The notes beneath the pieces are model-generated. The model did no database searches and had not been told where the DNA came from. It was given only the letters and a program-made list of their open reading frames with translations. Both the position numbers and the translations under genes were made by a program. From Sedimentitalea todarodis (GTDB lineage: Bacteria > Pseudomonadota > Alphaproteobacteria > Rhodobacterales > Rhodobacteraceae), in NCBI RefSeq assembly GCF_032595355.1, contig NZ_JASMWN010000009.1, forward strand, positions 105,654 to 169,653: DNA of 64,000 bases, written 5' to 3'. Of the stretch, positions 1-8,812 are shown one piece after another; positions within the stretch are counted from its first letter, which is position 1; every line of letters starts with the position of its first letter.

Positions 1-1142
1 CCGACCTCTAGCACGCGACCGGTACGGTAGAGCCGGTTCACTTCGGTATCGCGCATATAGCCCGAACCGCCGTGAATCTGGACGGCCTTGTCCAGCACGA
101 AGGATGTCGCCTCGGCGGCCTTGTAGATTGCCGCAGCGGTGAGCTTGTGGATCTCGCCACGCCCGCCTTCGCCCTCTTCAAGGCCCTCACACATGGCCGC
201 GGTACGCAAGGACAGGCTGCGCGCCGCCTCGATCTGGGTGTACATGTCGGCCAGCATCGCCTGCACCATCTGAAAACTGGCGATCGGCTTGCCGAATTGC
301 TGCCGTGTCTTGGCGTAGTCGACGGAAATATCCAGCGCCCGCTGCGCAATGCCCATTGCGTTGAAGCAGACGATGGCACGTTCCAGATCCAGCCCGGACA
401 TCGTCACGGCAACGCCGCCATCCAGTTTGCCGACCATATTCTTGGCCGGAACGCGGCAATCTTCGAACACCAGTTCCCCGGTGGGCGAGCCACGGAAGCC
501 CATCTTGTTGAGCTTCTGGGCAACCTTGAAACCTGGCGTGTCGGTTTCAACGATGAAGGCGGAAATTCCCTTGGCCCCTTTTTCCGGCGAGGTCTTGGCA
601 TAGACCAGGACCAGATCGGCAATCGGTCCGTTGGTGATGTAGATCTTGGAACCGTTCAGGATGTAGTCGTCTCCATCCTTTTTGGCCGTGGTCCGCATCG
701 AACCGAGCGCGTCAGACCCCGCGCCGGGTTCGGTCAGACCCAGGGCGCCGATCAGCGTGCCGTCGCAAAGGCCCGGCAGATACTTGTGGCGCAGGTCGTC
801 ACTGGCGTTGCGATAGATGTTGTTGACGCACAAGTTGTCGTGGGCCACATGGGTTAGCCCGATGGCGGCAGAGGACCGCGAAAGCTGTTCGGTGATGATA
901 CAGGCCGAGGTAAAATCCAGCCCCGCACCGCCGAATTCAGGCGGCACGTTCAGGCCCAGATAGCCCATCTCGCCAAGCTTGGGAAAGACCGAAGGCGGCA
1001 GGTCATCAGTGTCGTCCATTTCCGCATTCAGATGGTGAAACTCGGACATGAAGAACTTGCCGGCCTGATCGGCCAGAGCCTGTTGCTCCTCCGTCATGAA
1101 ATGTGTTGGCAAAGCGGTGTCGTTGCGAAGTTGCTTGTTCAT
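1..1142 (-). CDS. Acyl-CoA dehydrogenase, isovaleryl-CoA dehydrogenase-like (3' end outside window)
   Basis: FAD-dependent alpha,beta-dehydrogenation of a short or branched acyl-CoA. The frame is open from the ATG at 1142 to the window edge, so the C-terminus is missing. Family signatures are visible: GLTEPGAGSDALGS in the middle domain and QIHGGSGYMRDTEVNRLYR near the end. The motif SGLDLERA carries the Glu that serves as catalytic base in isovaleryl-CoA dehydrogenases (position known from the family). It is closely similar to the next gene, which lies 14 bases upstream on the same strand, so the two look like a tandem duplication in one operon. The exact substrate cannot be read from sequence. 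Confidence 0.93.
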   Translation of the reverse strand, partial: MNKQLRNDTALPTHFMTEEQQALADQAGKFFMSEFHHLNAEMDDTDDLPPSVFPKLGEMGYLGLNVPPEFGGAGLDFTSACIITEQLSRSSAAIGLTHVAHDNLCVNNIYRNASDDLRHKYLPGLCDGTLIGALGLTEPGAGSDALGSMRTTAKKDGDDYILNGSKIYITNGPIADLVLVYAKTSPEKGAKGISAFIVETDTPGFKVAQKLNKMGFRGSPTGELVFEDCRVPAKNMVGKLDGGVAVTMSGLDLERAIVCFNAMGIAQRALDISVDYAKTRQQFGKPIASFQMVQAMLADMYTQIEAARSLSLRTAAMCEGLEEGEGGRGEIHKLTAAAIYKAAEATSFVLDKAVQIHGGSGYMRDTEVNRLYRTGRVLEV

Positions 1143-1156
1143 GGTTTCGTCCCCCC

Positions 1157-2371
1157 TCAGGCGCGCAGAAGTTCTTCGGCAATGATGATCTTGCGGACTT
1201 CGCTTGTGCCCGCGCCGATTTCCAACAACTTGTTGGCGCGGAACAACCGGTTGATCTCGGTGTCCTGCATGTAGCCAGAGCCACCATGGATATGGCAGGC
1301 TTCGGTCACCGCCTTGTTGAATGCCTCGCCGGCGTACAGACAGGCCGCCGCAGTCAGTTTGTGAATTTCGCCGCGGCCTCCGGCCCCTTTTGGCAGGCCC
1401 GTACAGGCGGCCAGCGCTCGATACCCGAAGGCGCGCGCCGTTTCGACCTCGATGTAGATCTGGGCCAGTTTCGACTGCATCATCTGGAAACTTGCGATTG
1501 GCTTGCCGAACTGCTCCCGGATTTTGGCGTATTCCAGACCCAGTTCCAGCGCCCGTTCGGCCATACCTACGCAGACTGAGGCAACCATAGCACGCTCCAG
1601 ATCCAGCCCGCTCATTACCACCGAAACGCCGGTGTTTTCCTCACCCACCATGGCGGATGCGGGCACGCGGCAATCTTCGAACACCAACTCTCCGGTCGGA
1701 GAGCCTCGGAAGCCCATTTTGTCGAGCTTTTGCGCCACCTTGAAGCCGGGATTGTCGGTCTCAATGATGAAGGCGGAAATGCCCTTGGCGCCCTTCGATT
1801 TCTCGGTCTTTGCGTAAAGCAGAATCACGTCGGCAATCGGGCCGTTGGTGATGTAGATCTTCGAGCCGTTGATGACGTAGTCATCACCGTCACGGCGCGC
1901 GGTGGTCGCCATGGACCCAAGCGCATCGGATCCCGCACCCGGTTCGGTCAGACCCAGAGCACCGACAAGCTCGCCCGAGCAAAGGCCCGGTACGTATTTC
2001 TTTACCTGCTCTTCGGACCCGTTGCGCAGCAGGTTGTTCAGGCACAGGTTGTCATGCGCGCCATGCGACAACCCCACAGCCGGGTTCCATTTCGAGATCA
2101 CCTCGGACACTAGCGCCTGGGTGAATTCATCTTGACCCGATCCGCCCAGCTCCTCGGGAGCGGTGATTCCCAGCAGGCCCAGCTCACCCATTTGCTTGAA
2201 CAGGTCTTCGGGCCACCATTCTTCCTCGTCCATGCGAGCCTGCAACGGGTGCAGTACCTCGCGCGACACACGATCCACGTGATCGACAATCTGGCGTTGC
2301 TCGTCGGTCAACGAATAGTTTGCCCTGATGGCTTCCAGGTCAGCCGCGATAGCCTCACTTTGAGTCGTCAT
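1157..2371 (-). CDS. Acyl-CoA dehydrogenase, isovaleryl-CoA dehydrogenase-like
   Basis: Complete 404-residue acyl-CoA dehydrogenase, the usual family length. An upstream start would add 37 residues that do not resemble the family. The ATG at 2371 is preceded by GGGAGGA, so it was chosen. It has LGLTEPGAGSDALGS and a C-terminal HIHGGSGYMQDTEINRLFR. The catalytic Glu appears to sit in GLDLERAM, as in isovaleryl-CoA dehydrogenase, because the alternative C-terminal Glu position reads GAGTSE. First gene of a leftward operon with the preceding dehydrogenase; divergent from the hydratase at 2506, with an operator-like site between them. Probably oxidises a branched acyl-CoA upstream of a biotin carboxylase step. 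Confidence 0.95.
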   Translation of the reverse strand: MTTQSEAIAADLEAIRANYSLTDEQRQIVDHVDRVSREVLHPLQARMDEEEWWPEDLFKQMGELGLLGITAPEELGGSGQDEFTQALVSEVISKWNPAVGLSHGAHDNLCLNNLLRNGSEEQVKKYVPGLCSGELVGALGLTEPGAGSDALGSMATTARRDGDDYVINGSKIYITNGPIADVILLYAKTEKSKGAKGISAFIIETDNPGFKVAQKLDKMGFRGSPTGELVFEDCRVPASAMVGEENTGVSVVMSGLDLERAMVASVCVGMAERALELGLEYAKIREQFGKPIASFQMMQSKLAQIYIEVETARAFGYRALAACTGLPKGAGGRGEIHKLTAAACLYAGEAFNKAVTEACHIHGGSGYMQDTEINRLFRANKLLEIGAGTSEVRKIIIAEELLRA

Positions 2372-2413
2372 ATCATCCTCCCGAGAAATGTCGTTTGTGG
2401 TGTTGACCAAAAT

Positions 2414-2431
2414 CAAACACATGTTAGAAAA
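2414..2431. promoter_or_regulatory. Putative TetR-family operator in a divergent promoter region
   Basis: CAAAC-ACAT-GTTAG followed by AAAA. It lies in the 134-base gap between two divergent operons. It is almost identical to 9552-9569 and shares the C(A/T)AAC-N4-G(T/G)TAG layout with 9634-9647 and 11884-11897. A weaker half match (GTTAG at 2462-2466) lies nearby. Assignment to the TetR protein at 11925 is inference from shared sites. Confidence 0.6.
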
Positions 2432-2505
2432 TAGATCAAGCCAAGCTTTTTGCGACCTGACGTTAGAAGGCACGGCGCACAAACTATTTTGGGGGAGCTT
2501 CGGAA

Positions 2506-3291
2506 ATGGGTGAGAGCGTTGTTCAATCGCAGATGCGTGGCGACGAAGTTCGTATCACGATTCGACGTCCTGAGAATCGAAATGCCCTAAACCGTGAAGT
2601 CGCAGACGGGATCATGGCCGCCATATATGCTGCCGAGAAGGACAGCGATTGCCGTGTGATCGTTCTGACCGGCGAGGGAGATCGCGCCTTCTGCGCCGGC
2701 GGCGACATCAAGGCGGGTGCGGACGGTGGTCCGTTCGTTCAGGATCCGGCCGATCCTGATCATTTCGCCGGAAGGTTGTTCGAAACGATACAGGCCTGCC
2801 GAAAGCCGACGATCGCGCGTGTCAACGGCGTCGCGATGGGGGCAGGGGCGGGCATTATCTGTGCCTGCGATCTGGCTGTGATGGCGGACCACGCCCGCAT
2901 CGGAACGCCGGAAGTGAAGGTGGGTTTGTTTCCCATGACGATCGTACCACCCATGATGCGCGTGCTCCCCCGACGCAGGTTGATGGAGATGTTCATCACC
3001 GGCGTCCCTCTGACGGCCGAGGAAGCCCTGCAATTCAATCTGGTCAACTATGTGACCGATGCCGCGGGGTTGGACGACAAAGTTGCAGAACTGGTTGCCC
3101 AGATTGCTGCGCAGTCGCCGAGCGCGATCCGGCTGGGAAAATACGCCTGTCATGCGATGGAGGACATGACCTATCCGCAGCAAATGCGGTTTGCAGAAAC
3201 GCTATTGCCCCGCGTTGCACAGACAGAAGATGCGCGCGAGGGCTTTGATGCCTTCATTGCGAAACGCAAACCTGAATGGACAGGCCGCTAA
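2506..3291 (+). CDS. Enoyl-CoA hydratase/isomerase (crotonase) family protein
   Basis: Crotonase-fold protein of 261 residues with the oxyanion-hole segment FCAGGDIKAG (around residues 64-73) and GVAMGAGAGIICACDL. The second catalytic Glu of the family is kept (TPEVKVG). The first is replaced by Gly, so simple water addition as in rat crotonase is not assured; isomerase, hydratase or lyase activity is possible. The start has GGGGGAG upstream. It leads a rightward operon with the AtuA-like gene (21-base gap) and a biotin-dependent carboxylase, so it likely acts on the carboxylated or unsaturated CoA ester of that pathway. Confidence 0.9.
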   Translation: MGESVVQSQMRGDEVRITIRRPENRNALNREVADGIMAAIYAAEKDSDCRVIVLTGEGDRAFCAGGDIKAGADGGPFVQDPADPDHFAGRLFETIQACRKPTIARVNGVAMGAGAGIICACDLAVMADHARIGTPEVKVGLFPMTIVPPMMRVLPRRRLMEMFITGVPLTAEEALQFNLVNYVTDAAGLDDKVAELVAQIAAQSPSAIRLGKYACHAMEDMTYPQQMRFAETLLPRVAQTEDAREGFDAFIAKRKPEWTGR

Positions 3292-3312
3292 TCAAGCGGG
3301 GAGGAGAAGCAT

Positions 3313-5112
3313 ATGTCAGATCGAAAACTGCGCATTGGATGCGCATCGGGATTTTGGGGCGATACGCCTGAAGCGATCGGTCAACTGGTCTCTAAGGGCG
3401 AGATCAACTATCTGGTGTTCGACTATCTGGCCGAGGTGACAATGTCGCTGATGGCGCGTGCCCGCGCCAAGACACCCGAGTCGGGCTATGCGCCGGATTT
3501 CGTCAAGGCGCTGGCACCCTGGTTGCCGGACATCAAGGCCAAGGGGATCAAGGTCGTTGCCAATGCCGGGGGCGTGAACCCGCGCGGCTGCCGCGACGCG
3601 CTTGCTAAGGCCGCTGCCGAAGCCGGGATCGATTTGTCCATCGGAGTCGTGCTGGGCGATGACCTGTTGCCGAAGGCCGACGAAATTCGCAAAAGCGGTC
3701 AGACGGAAATGTTCTCGGGTGTCGAGTTTCCGGGCGACATCTGGAGCATGAACGCCTATCTGGGTGCCCGCCCCATCGCGGCCGCGCTGGATGCCGGGGC
3801 CGACATCGTAATCACGGGGCGCTGCGCCGACAGCGCGGTCGCGCTTGGCCCCCTGATGCACGAATACGGCTGGGGCGATGACGACTGGGACAAGCTGAGC
3901 CAGGGATCGCTGGCGGGTCACCTGATCGAATGCGGCCCCCAGGGAACGGGCGGCAACTTTACCGACTGGCAGGACGTGCCGGGTTGGGACAATATGGGGA
4001 TGCCCATCGTCGAGGTGTCGGAAGACGGCAGTTTCGTCATGACCAAGACGCCTGACACCGGCGGGCTGGTCGTGCCCGGATCGGTCGGAGAGCAGATGCT
4101 CTATGAAATCGGTGATCCGCGCGCTTACCTGTTGCCCGACGTGATCTGCGACTGGTCCGGGGTCAACCTGGAACAGGTCGGACCCGATCGGGTGCTGGTC
4201 AAGGGCGGCAAGGGTCTCGGGCGCACCGACAGCTACAAGGTGTCGGCGACCCATGCAGATGGCTGGCGCGCGGTCTCTACCCTGACACTGGCCGCGATTG
4301 ATGCACCCGCCAAGGCCGAACGCGTGGCCGAGGCGATCCTGACCCGCTGTCGCCGGATTTTCCGCGATCGCAACATGGGCGATTTCCGGCAGGTCAGCGT
4401 CGAAGTGCTGGGCGCCGAGTCCACTTATGGCGCAAATGCGCGCGCCCAGACCCGCGAAGTGGTGCTCAAGATCGGCGCGGTCCATGACGATCGCACCGCG
4501 CTGAACATCTTTGCCGGAGAAATCGCACCCATGGCGATTTCGACCGCGCAGGGTCTGACCGGGTTCTTCGCCGGACGGCCAAAGGTACAGCCGGTGGTCC
4601 GTCTGTTCTCCTTCCTGCAGAACAAGGCCGACACCCCCGTCGCAGTCGAGGTCGACGGCAAGGATGTGCCCGTCGCCGTGGCCACCAGTCCAGTCCACCT
4701 TGATCCGCCTGCCGCGCCGCCGGCAGATAGCCGCGCGCCCGGTCCGGACGCGATCAAGGTGCGCCTCGTCGATCTGGCTTGGGGCCGCTCAGGCGACAAG
4801 GGGGATATCGCCAATATCGGCATCCTTGCGCGCAAGCCCGACTACCTGCCATATATCCGCTCGGCCCTTAGCGAAAAGGTGGTGAAAGACTATTTCTCCC
4901 ATGTCTGCGAAGGCAAGGTCGAGCGGTTCGACCTGCCCGGAAGCCATTCGCTGAACTTCCTGCTGCATGAATCGCTGGGCGGGGGCGGCATCGCCTCGGT
5001 CCGCATCGATCCGCAAGGCAAAGGGTTTGCGCAGATGCTGCTTGATATTGAAATTCCTGTGCCGGTCGATCTGGCCGCGCGCGACGGGCTGAACGCCTCG
5101 GACCGGAACTAA
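3313..5112 (+). CDS. atuA: AtuA-family (acyclic terpene utilization) protein, DUF1446
   Basis: A 599-residue protein with the long N-terminal DUF1446/AtuA domain (IGCASGFWGD at the start, NAGGVNPRGC near residue 85, TGRCADSAVALGPL near residue 170). It also has a C-terminal domain of about 100 residues (VDLAWGRSGDKGDIANIG near residue 488) found in full-length AtuA proteins. In Pseudomonas, atuA is required for citronellol/geraniol breakdown, but its reaction is not firmly established. Here it sits between a hydratase and a biotin carboxylase, as in other AtuA-carboxylase clusters. The family call is confident; a terpene substrate is inference only. Confidence 0.88.
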   Translation: MSDRKLRIGCASGFWGDTPEAIGQLVSKGEINYLVFDYLAEVTMSLMARARAKTPESGYAPDFVKALAPWLPDIKAKGIKVVANAGGVNPRGCRDALAKAAAEAGIDLSIGVVLGDDLLPKADEIRKSGQTEMFSGVEFPGDIWSMNAYLGARPIAAALDAGADIVITGRCADSAVALGPLMHEYGWGDDDWDKLSQGSLAGHLIECGPQGTGGNFTDWQDVPGWDNMGMPIVEVSEDGSFVMTKTPDTGGLVVPGSVGEQMLYEIGDPRAYLLPDVICDWSGVNLEQVGPDRVLVKGGKGLGRTDSYKVSATHADGWRAVSTLTLAAIDAPAKAERVAEAILTRCRRIFRDRNMGDFRQVSVEVLGAESTYGANARAQTREVVLKIGAVHDDRTALNIFAGEIAPMAISTAQGLTGFFAGRPKVQPVVRLFSFLQNKADTPVAVEVDGKDVPVAVATSPVHLDPPAAPPADSRAPGPDAIKVRLVDLAWGRSGDKGDIANIGILARKPDYLPYIRSALSEKVVKDYFSHVCEGKVERFDLPGSHSLNFLLHESLGGGGIASVRIDPQGKGFAQMLLDIEIPVPVDLAARDGLNASDRN

Positions 5113-5124
5113 TAGGACAATACC

Positions 5125-6594
5125 ATGACCATTTCAAAACTCCTGGTCGCCAATCGGGGTGAAATCGCAGCGCGCGTGTTACGCACCGCCAAGGCCCGCG
5201 GCCTTGCGACGGCTGTGTTGAGCCACGTCGCTGAACAAGAGGGGCCGGCCCACCTGATCGCAGACGAGATTGTGATGATCGAAGGGCCAACGCCTGTGGC
5301 CGCCTATCTCGATATTCCGCAGATTGTCGAGGCTGCAAAGAAAATCGGCGCCGACGCGGTGCATCCCGGCTATGGCTTTTTGTCCGAGAACGCGGCCTTC
5401 GTCGCGGCGCTGGAAGAGGCCGGTGTGACATTTATCGGCCCGACGTCCGAGACCATCGACCTGATGGGCGACAAGGTCCGTGCGCGCGCCTTTGTCGAGG
5501 AGCACGGCTTCCCGGTTGCCCCCTCGGCGATCGAGGATGACGATCCGGCGAGTTTTGTCGAACGCGCCCGCACGGTGGGCTACCCTCTGCTGATCAAGCC
5601 CTCGGCTGGCGGCGGCGGCAAGGGTATGCGCATTGTGCGCGAAGACAGCACGTTGGAAACCGAAATCGAAACGGCACGTCGCGAAGGCGTCCGTTATTTT
5701 GGCGATGGCCGGCTGTTCGTCGAATGCTATATCGAACGTCCGCGCCATATCGAGGTGCAGGTGATGGGTGACGGGCAGGGTAACGTGGTCCATTTCTGGG
5801 AACGCGAATGTTCGATCCAGCGCCGGTTCCAGAAGATTATCGAAGAAACGCCGTCACCGGCGCTGACCCCAGAACAGCGGGACGAGATCTGTGAAACCGC
5901 TGCGGGGATTGCCCGCGCCGTCAAATACCGCGGGGCAGGGACCGTCGAATTCATTTATGCGCAGGACGGGGCCTTTTACTTCCTCGAAATGAACACCCGC
6001 CTTCAGGTCGAACATCCGGTGACCGAACTGGTGACTGGCTTCGATCTAGTTGCCGAGCAACTGCGCGTAGCTGCGGGCGAGGGCTTGAGTGCCGCACAGG
6101 CGGATATTCCGCAGACCGGCCATTCGATCGAATTGCGCATCTGTGCCGAGGACGCGACCGCCGATTTTCGCCCCGCGATCGGGGATATCCTGCTGCTGGA
6201 CGAACCCATGGGCGAGGGGATCCGCGTGGACAGCGGCATTCTGGACGGCGGCAAGGTGACAACCGACTTCGACCCGATGTTGTCCAAGCTGATCGTGCAT
6301 GGCCCGGATCGCGCGCAGGCCATCGCCCGTGCCCGGAATGCGGTGCAAAACTATGTGATTCTCGGGGTGACGACCAACACCGGTTACCTGGATGAGATCC
6401 TTGCACATCCAGATTTTGCCTCGGGCGATGTTTCAACCGGCTTCCTGGCTGAACAATCCGAAACGCTGACCGCACCGGGGGAAGATGTCTCTGACCTGCT
6501 GATGGCGGCGGCGGCCCTGTCGGACGAACGGCTGGTGAGCGACGTAATGCAGATACCGGAAATGTACCGCAAGATGGGCGGGTGGAGAAACTGA
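5125..6594 (+). CDS. Biotin carboxylase subunit of an acyl-CoA carboxylase (stand-alone)
   Basis: ATP- and bicarbonate-dependent carboxylation of biotin. At 489 residues it holds only the biotin carboxylase domain. The biotin-carboxylase N-lobe starts with LLVANRGEIAARV, the ATP-grasp glycine loop is KPSAGGGGKGMRIV, and the active-site block is FLEMNTRLQVEHPVTE. Typical propionyl-, methylcrotonyl- and geranyl-CoA carboxylase alpha subunits continue for another 170-200 residues. Here those parts are encoded by the next gene, whose ATG overlaps this stop by one base (TGATG). The pair therefore looks like an alpha subunit divided at the domain boundary. Confidence 0.95.
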   Translation: MTISKLLVANRGEIAARVLRTAKARGLATAVLSHVAEQEGPAHLIADEIVMIEGPTPVAAYLDIPQIVEAAKKIGADAVHPGYGFLSENAAFVAALEEAGVTFIGPTSETIDLMGDKVRARAFVEEHGFPVAPSAIEDDDPASFVERARTVGYPLLIKPSAGGGGKGMRIVREDSTLETEIETARREGVRYFGDGRLFVECYIERPRHIEVQVMGDGQGNVVHFWERECSIQRRFQKIIEETPSPALTPEQRDEICETAAGIARAVKYRGAGTVEFIYAQDGAFYFLEMNTRLQVEHPVTELVTGFDLVAEQLRVAAGEGLSAAQADIPQTGHSIELRICAEDATADFRPAIGDILLLDEPMGEGIRVDSGILDGGKVTTDFDPMLSKLIVHGPDRAQAIARARNAVQNYVILGVTTNTGYLDEILAHPDFASGDVSTGFLAEQSETLTAPGEDVSDLLMAAAALSDERLVSDVMQIPEMYRKMGGWRN

Positions 6595-7097
6595 TGCAAC
6601 GGATCTTTCAGATCGACGGAGAAGAGACTGAATGTTGGTTGGGCCATGATGGCAGCCGGTTCGTACTTAATACCCCCAATGGTACTGTTGCCTGCCAATT
6701 GGACCCGACGGGCCTGCCGGGCGGTTATACGTTGCGGGCTAAGGGTGTTGTCCGCGAATTGCGACTGGCCGTGGGGCCGGAAGCAACTTTTGTGCACATG
6801 AACGGTCGCACCTACGAAGTCGGGCGGGTTGATCCCGCCGAGCGCCTGGCTGGAAGCGATGGTGGCACAGGCGATGATCGGTTGGTCGCGCCTATGCCCG
6901 GAGTCGTGGTGTCGGTCGCGGTCAAACCCGGCGATACAGTTAAAGAAGGCCAGCCGCTTTTGGTTATCGAAAGCATGAAGCTGGAAACCACACTGACGGC
7001 GCCACGCGACGGGGTCGTTGCCGAAATGCCATTCGCCGAAGGCGACAGTTTTGGGCTGAAAGATATCCTGGCCCAATTGGCCCCGGAGGAGGAGTGA
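6594..7097 (+). CDS. Biotin carboxyl carrier subunit (BT-like region plus biotinyl domain)
   Basis: A 167-residue protein whose last 75 residues form a biotinyl domain: MPGVVVSVAVKPGDTVKEGQ followed by IESMK, with the biotin-accepting Lys at about residue 129. The usual motif is AMKM; here it is SMKL. The first 85 or so residues resemble the linker/BT region that ties biotin carboxylase to carboxyltransferase in fused alpha subunits. Start choice: ATG 6594 with GGTGGAG upstream and a one-base overlap with the previous stop. An in-frame GTG at 6582 is an alternative. It partners the genes at 5125 and 7100. Confidence 0.9.
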   Translation: MQRIFQIDGEETECWLGHDGSRFVLNTPNGTVACQLDPTGLPGGYTLRAKGVVRELRLAVGPEATFVHMNGRTYEVGRVDPAERLAGSDGGTGDDRLVAPMPGVVVSVAVKPGDTVKEGQPLLVIESMKLETTLTAPRDGVVAEMPFAEGDSFGLKDILAQLAPEEE

Positions 7098-7099
7098 GA

Positions 7100-8707
7100 A
7101 TGCGCAGGATTGAAAGTCTGATCGATACCAACGCCGCCGACTACAAGGCAAATTATGCCGCCATGTCCGAGCGGCTGAAGGAATTTCACGCCCGCCAGCA
7201 CGCGGCGCGTTTCGAACGCCCGCAACGCGACATTGACCGCCTCGAGCGGCAAAACAAGCTGGGCGTGCGCGAACGGCTAAAACTGCTGCTGGACCCCGGC
7301 ACACCGTTTCTGGAATTCTCCACCCTCGCAGCCTGTCGCGAATATGACGGTACAGTGCCGGGTGCCGCCGTGGTTACGGGCATTGGCATCGTGCAGGGCC
7401 GCGAGGTCGCTATTCATGCCAATGACGCCAGCGTCAAGGGCGGTGCCTGGTATCCGCATACCGTGAAAAAGGTCGTGCGCCTTCTGGATGTCGCGCTGGA
7501 GAACCGGTTGCCGGTCGTCCATATCTGCGACAGCGCCGGCGGTTTCCTGCCGCTGCAACATGGCGTCTTTCCCGACCGCTATCTGGGCGGGCGGGTGTTT
7601 CGCAACCAGGTCAAGCTGAGTCAGGCCAATATCCCGCAGATTGCTGTGGTCGGCGGGCATTGCACCGCAGGCGGTGCCTATGTACCTACGCTGAGCGATT
7701 ACAACATCATCATCGAAGGCACTGGGGCGATTTTCCTTGGCGGTCCCCCGCTGGTCAAGGCGGCCACCGGCGAAGATGTCGGTGTTCAGGAACTTGGTGG
7801 GGCGGTTATGCATACCTCGGTTTCGGGCACCGGCGATTATCGTGCCGCGACCGAACAGCACGCCTTTTCACTGGCGCGCGAGATTGTCAGCCAATGGAAA
7901 CGCACACCGAAAACTATCATCGAAACTGCTTCCTATGAAGAGCCTTACTACGAGCCGAAGGAGCTTTACGGGATCATTCCCAAGGACCGGAAAACCCAAT
8001 TCGACATGCGCGAGGTTCTGGCCCGGATCGTGGACGGTTCGCGCTTTCACGAATACCAGCCCGACTACGGCACCACGATGATTTGCGGTTATGCCCATAT
8101 CTGGGGCTACAAGGTCGGCATCCTTGCCAACAACGGGGTGCTGTTCAACGACAGCTCGCTCAAGGCGGCGCATTTCATTCAGCTGTGCAACCAGAACCGT
8201 ACGCCTCTGGTCTTTTTCCAGAACATCACCGGCTATATGGTGGGCCGCGAATACGAAGAACGCGGCATCGCCAAGGACGGCGCCAAGATGCTGATGGCGC
8301 AGGGCGGCTCGGTCGTGCCGAAGTTTACCGTGATCGCCAATGCCTCTTACGGGGCAGGCAATTACGGCATGTGCGGACGGGCCTGGGATGCACGCACGCT
8401 GTTCATGTGGCCGCAGGCCGAAATCGGCGTGATGGGTGCGGATCAGGCTGCCAATACCATGGCCGACGTCAAGATTCGGCAGCTTCAGCGCGAAGGCAAA
8501 GAACTGAGCGAGGAAGAAATCGCCGCGATCCGTGATCCCGTGCTGGAGAAATTCCGCCGAGATGTCGAAGCCTATACCTCGACCTCGGAATTGTGGGACG
8601 ATGGCATCCTTGACCCGGCGGACACACGCAATGCGCTTGGCATGTCGATTTCCGCCTCGCTGAACGCGCCGATCGACGATCCGCACTACGGGATCTTCCG
8701 GCTGTAA
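7100..8707 (+). CDS. Acyl-CoA carboxylase carboxyltransferase (beta) subunit
   Basis: Carboxyltransferase of the methylcrotonyl/geranyl-CoA carboxylase beta family, 535 residues, the normal length. The two halves of the fold are visible: NDASVKGGAWYPHTVKK and GGHCTAGGAYVPTLSDYN in the N-half, GILANNGVLFNDSSLKAAHF and ASYGAGNYGMCGRAWD in the C-half. It transfers CO2 from biotin to the gamma carbon of an enoyl-CoA. The ATG at 7100 follows GGAGGAGG; a GTG at 7094 is less likely. It completes a three-gene carboxylase (5125, 6594, 7100). Methylcrotonyl- and geranyl-CoA specificity cannot be told apart by eye. Confidence 0.95.
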   Translation: MRRIESLIDTNAADYKANYAAMSERLKEFHARQHAARFERPQRDIDRLERQNKLGVRERLKLLLDPGTPFLEFSTLAACREYDGTVPGAAVVTGIGIVQGREVAIHANDASVKGGAWYPHTVKKVVRLLDVALENRLPVVHICDSAGGFLPLQHGVFPDRYLGGRVFRNQVKLSQANIPQIAVVGGHCTAGGAYVPTLSDYNIIIEGTGAIFLGGPPLVKAATGEDVGVQELGGAVMHTSVSGTGDYRAATEQHAFSLAREIVSQWKRTPKTIIETASYEEPYYEPKELYGIIPKDRKTQFDMREVLARIVDGSRFHEYQPDYGTTMICGYAHIWGYKVGILANNGVLFNDSSLKAAHFIQLCNQNRTPLVFFQNITGYMVGREYEERGIAKDGAKMLMAQGGSVVPKFTVIANASYGAGNYGMCGRAWDARTLFMWPQAEIGVMGADQAANTMADVKIRQLQREGKELSEEEIAAIRDPVLEKFRRDVEAYTSTSELWDDGILDPADTRNALGMSISASLNAPIDDPHYGIFRL

Positions 8708-8715
8708 CTGTACGA

Positions 8716-8749
8716 GGGACGGCACACCGAGCTACGGAGTGCCGTACCC
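8716..8749. terminator. Hairpin between convergent genes
   Basis: ACGGCAC (8719-8725) and GTGCCGT (8739-8745) form a stem extended by GGG/CCC. It lies just after the carboxyltransferase stop, between convergent genes. There is no clear T-run, so intrinsic termination is only probable. Confidence 0.45.
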
Positions 8750-8812
8750 TATCAAGGCGTTACGATCTGGCGCTTTCGGAATCCGAAGAAATCCGTCCCG
8801 AGACCGGACAGG

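Noticed and set aside
72..857. 261-codon ORF on the plus strand
   Set aside because: Antisense to the first acyl-CoA dehydrogenase, whose motifs are unmistakable.
3316..4698. 460-codon ORF on the minus strand
   Set aside because: Lies wholly inside the AtuA-like gene in the antisense direction; low-complexity His/Gly/Asp-rich translation, no family resemblance.
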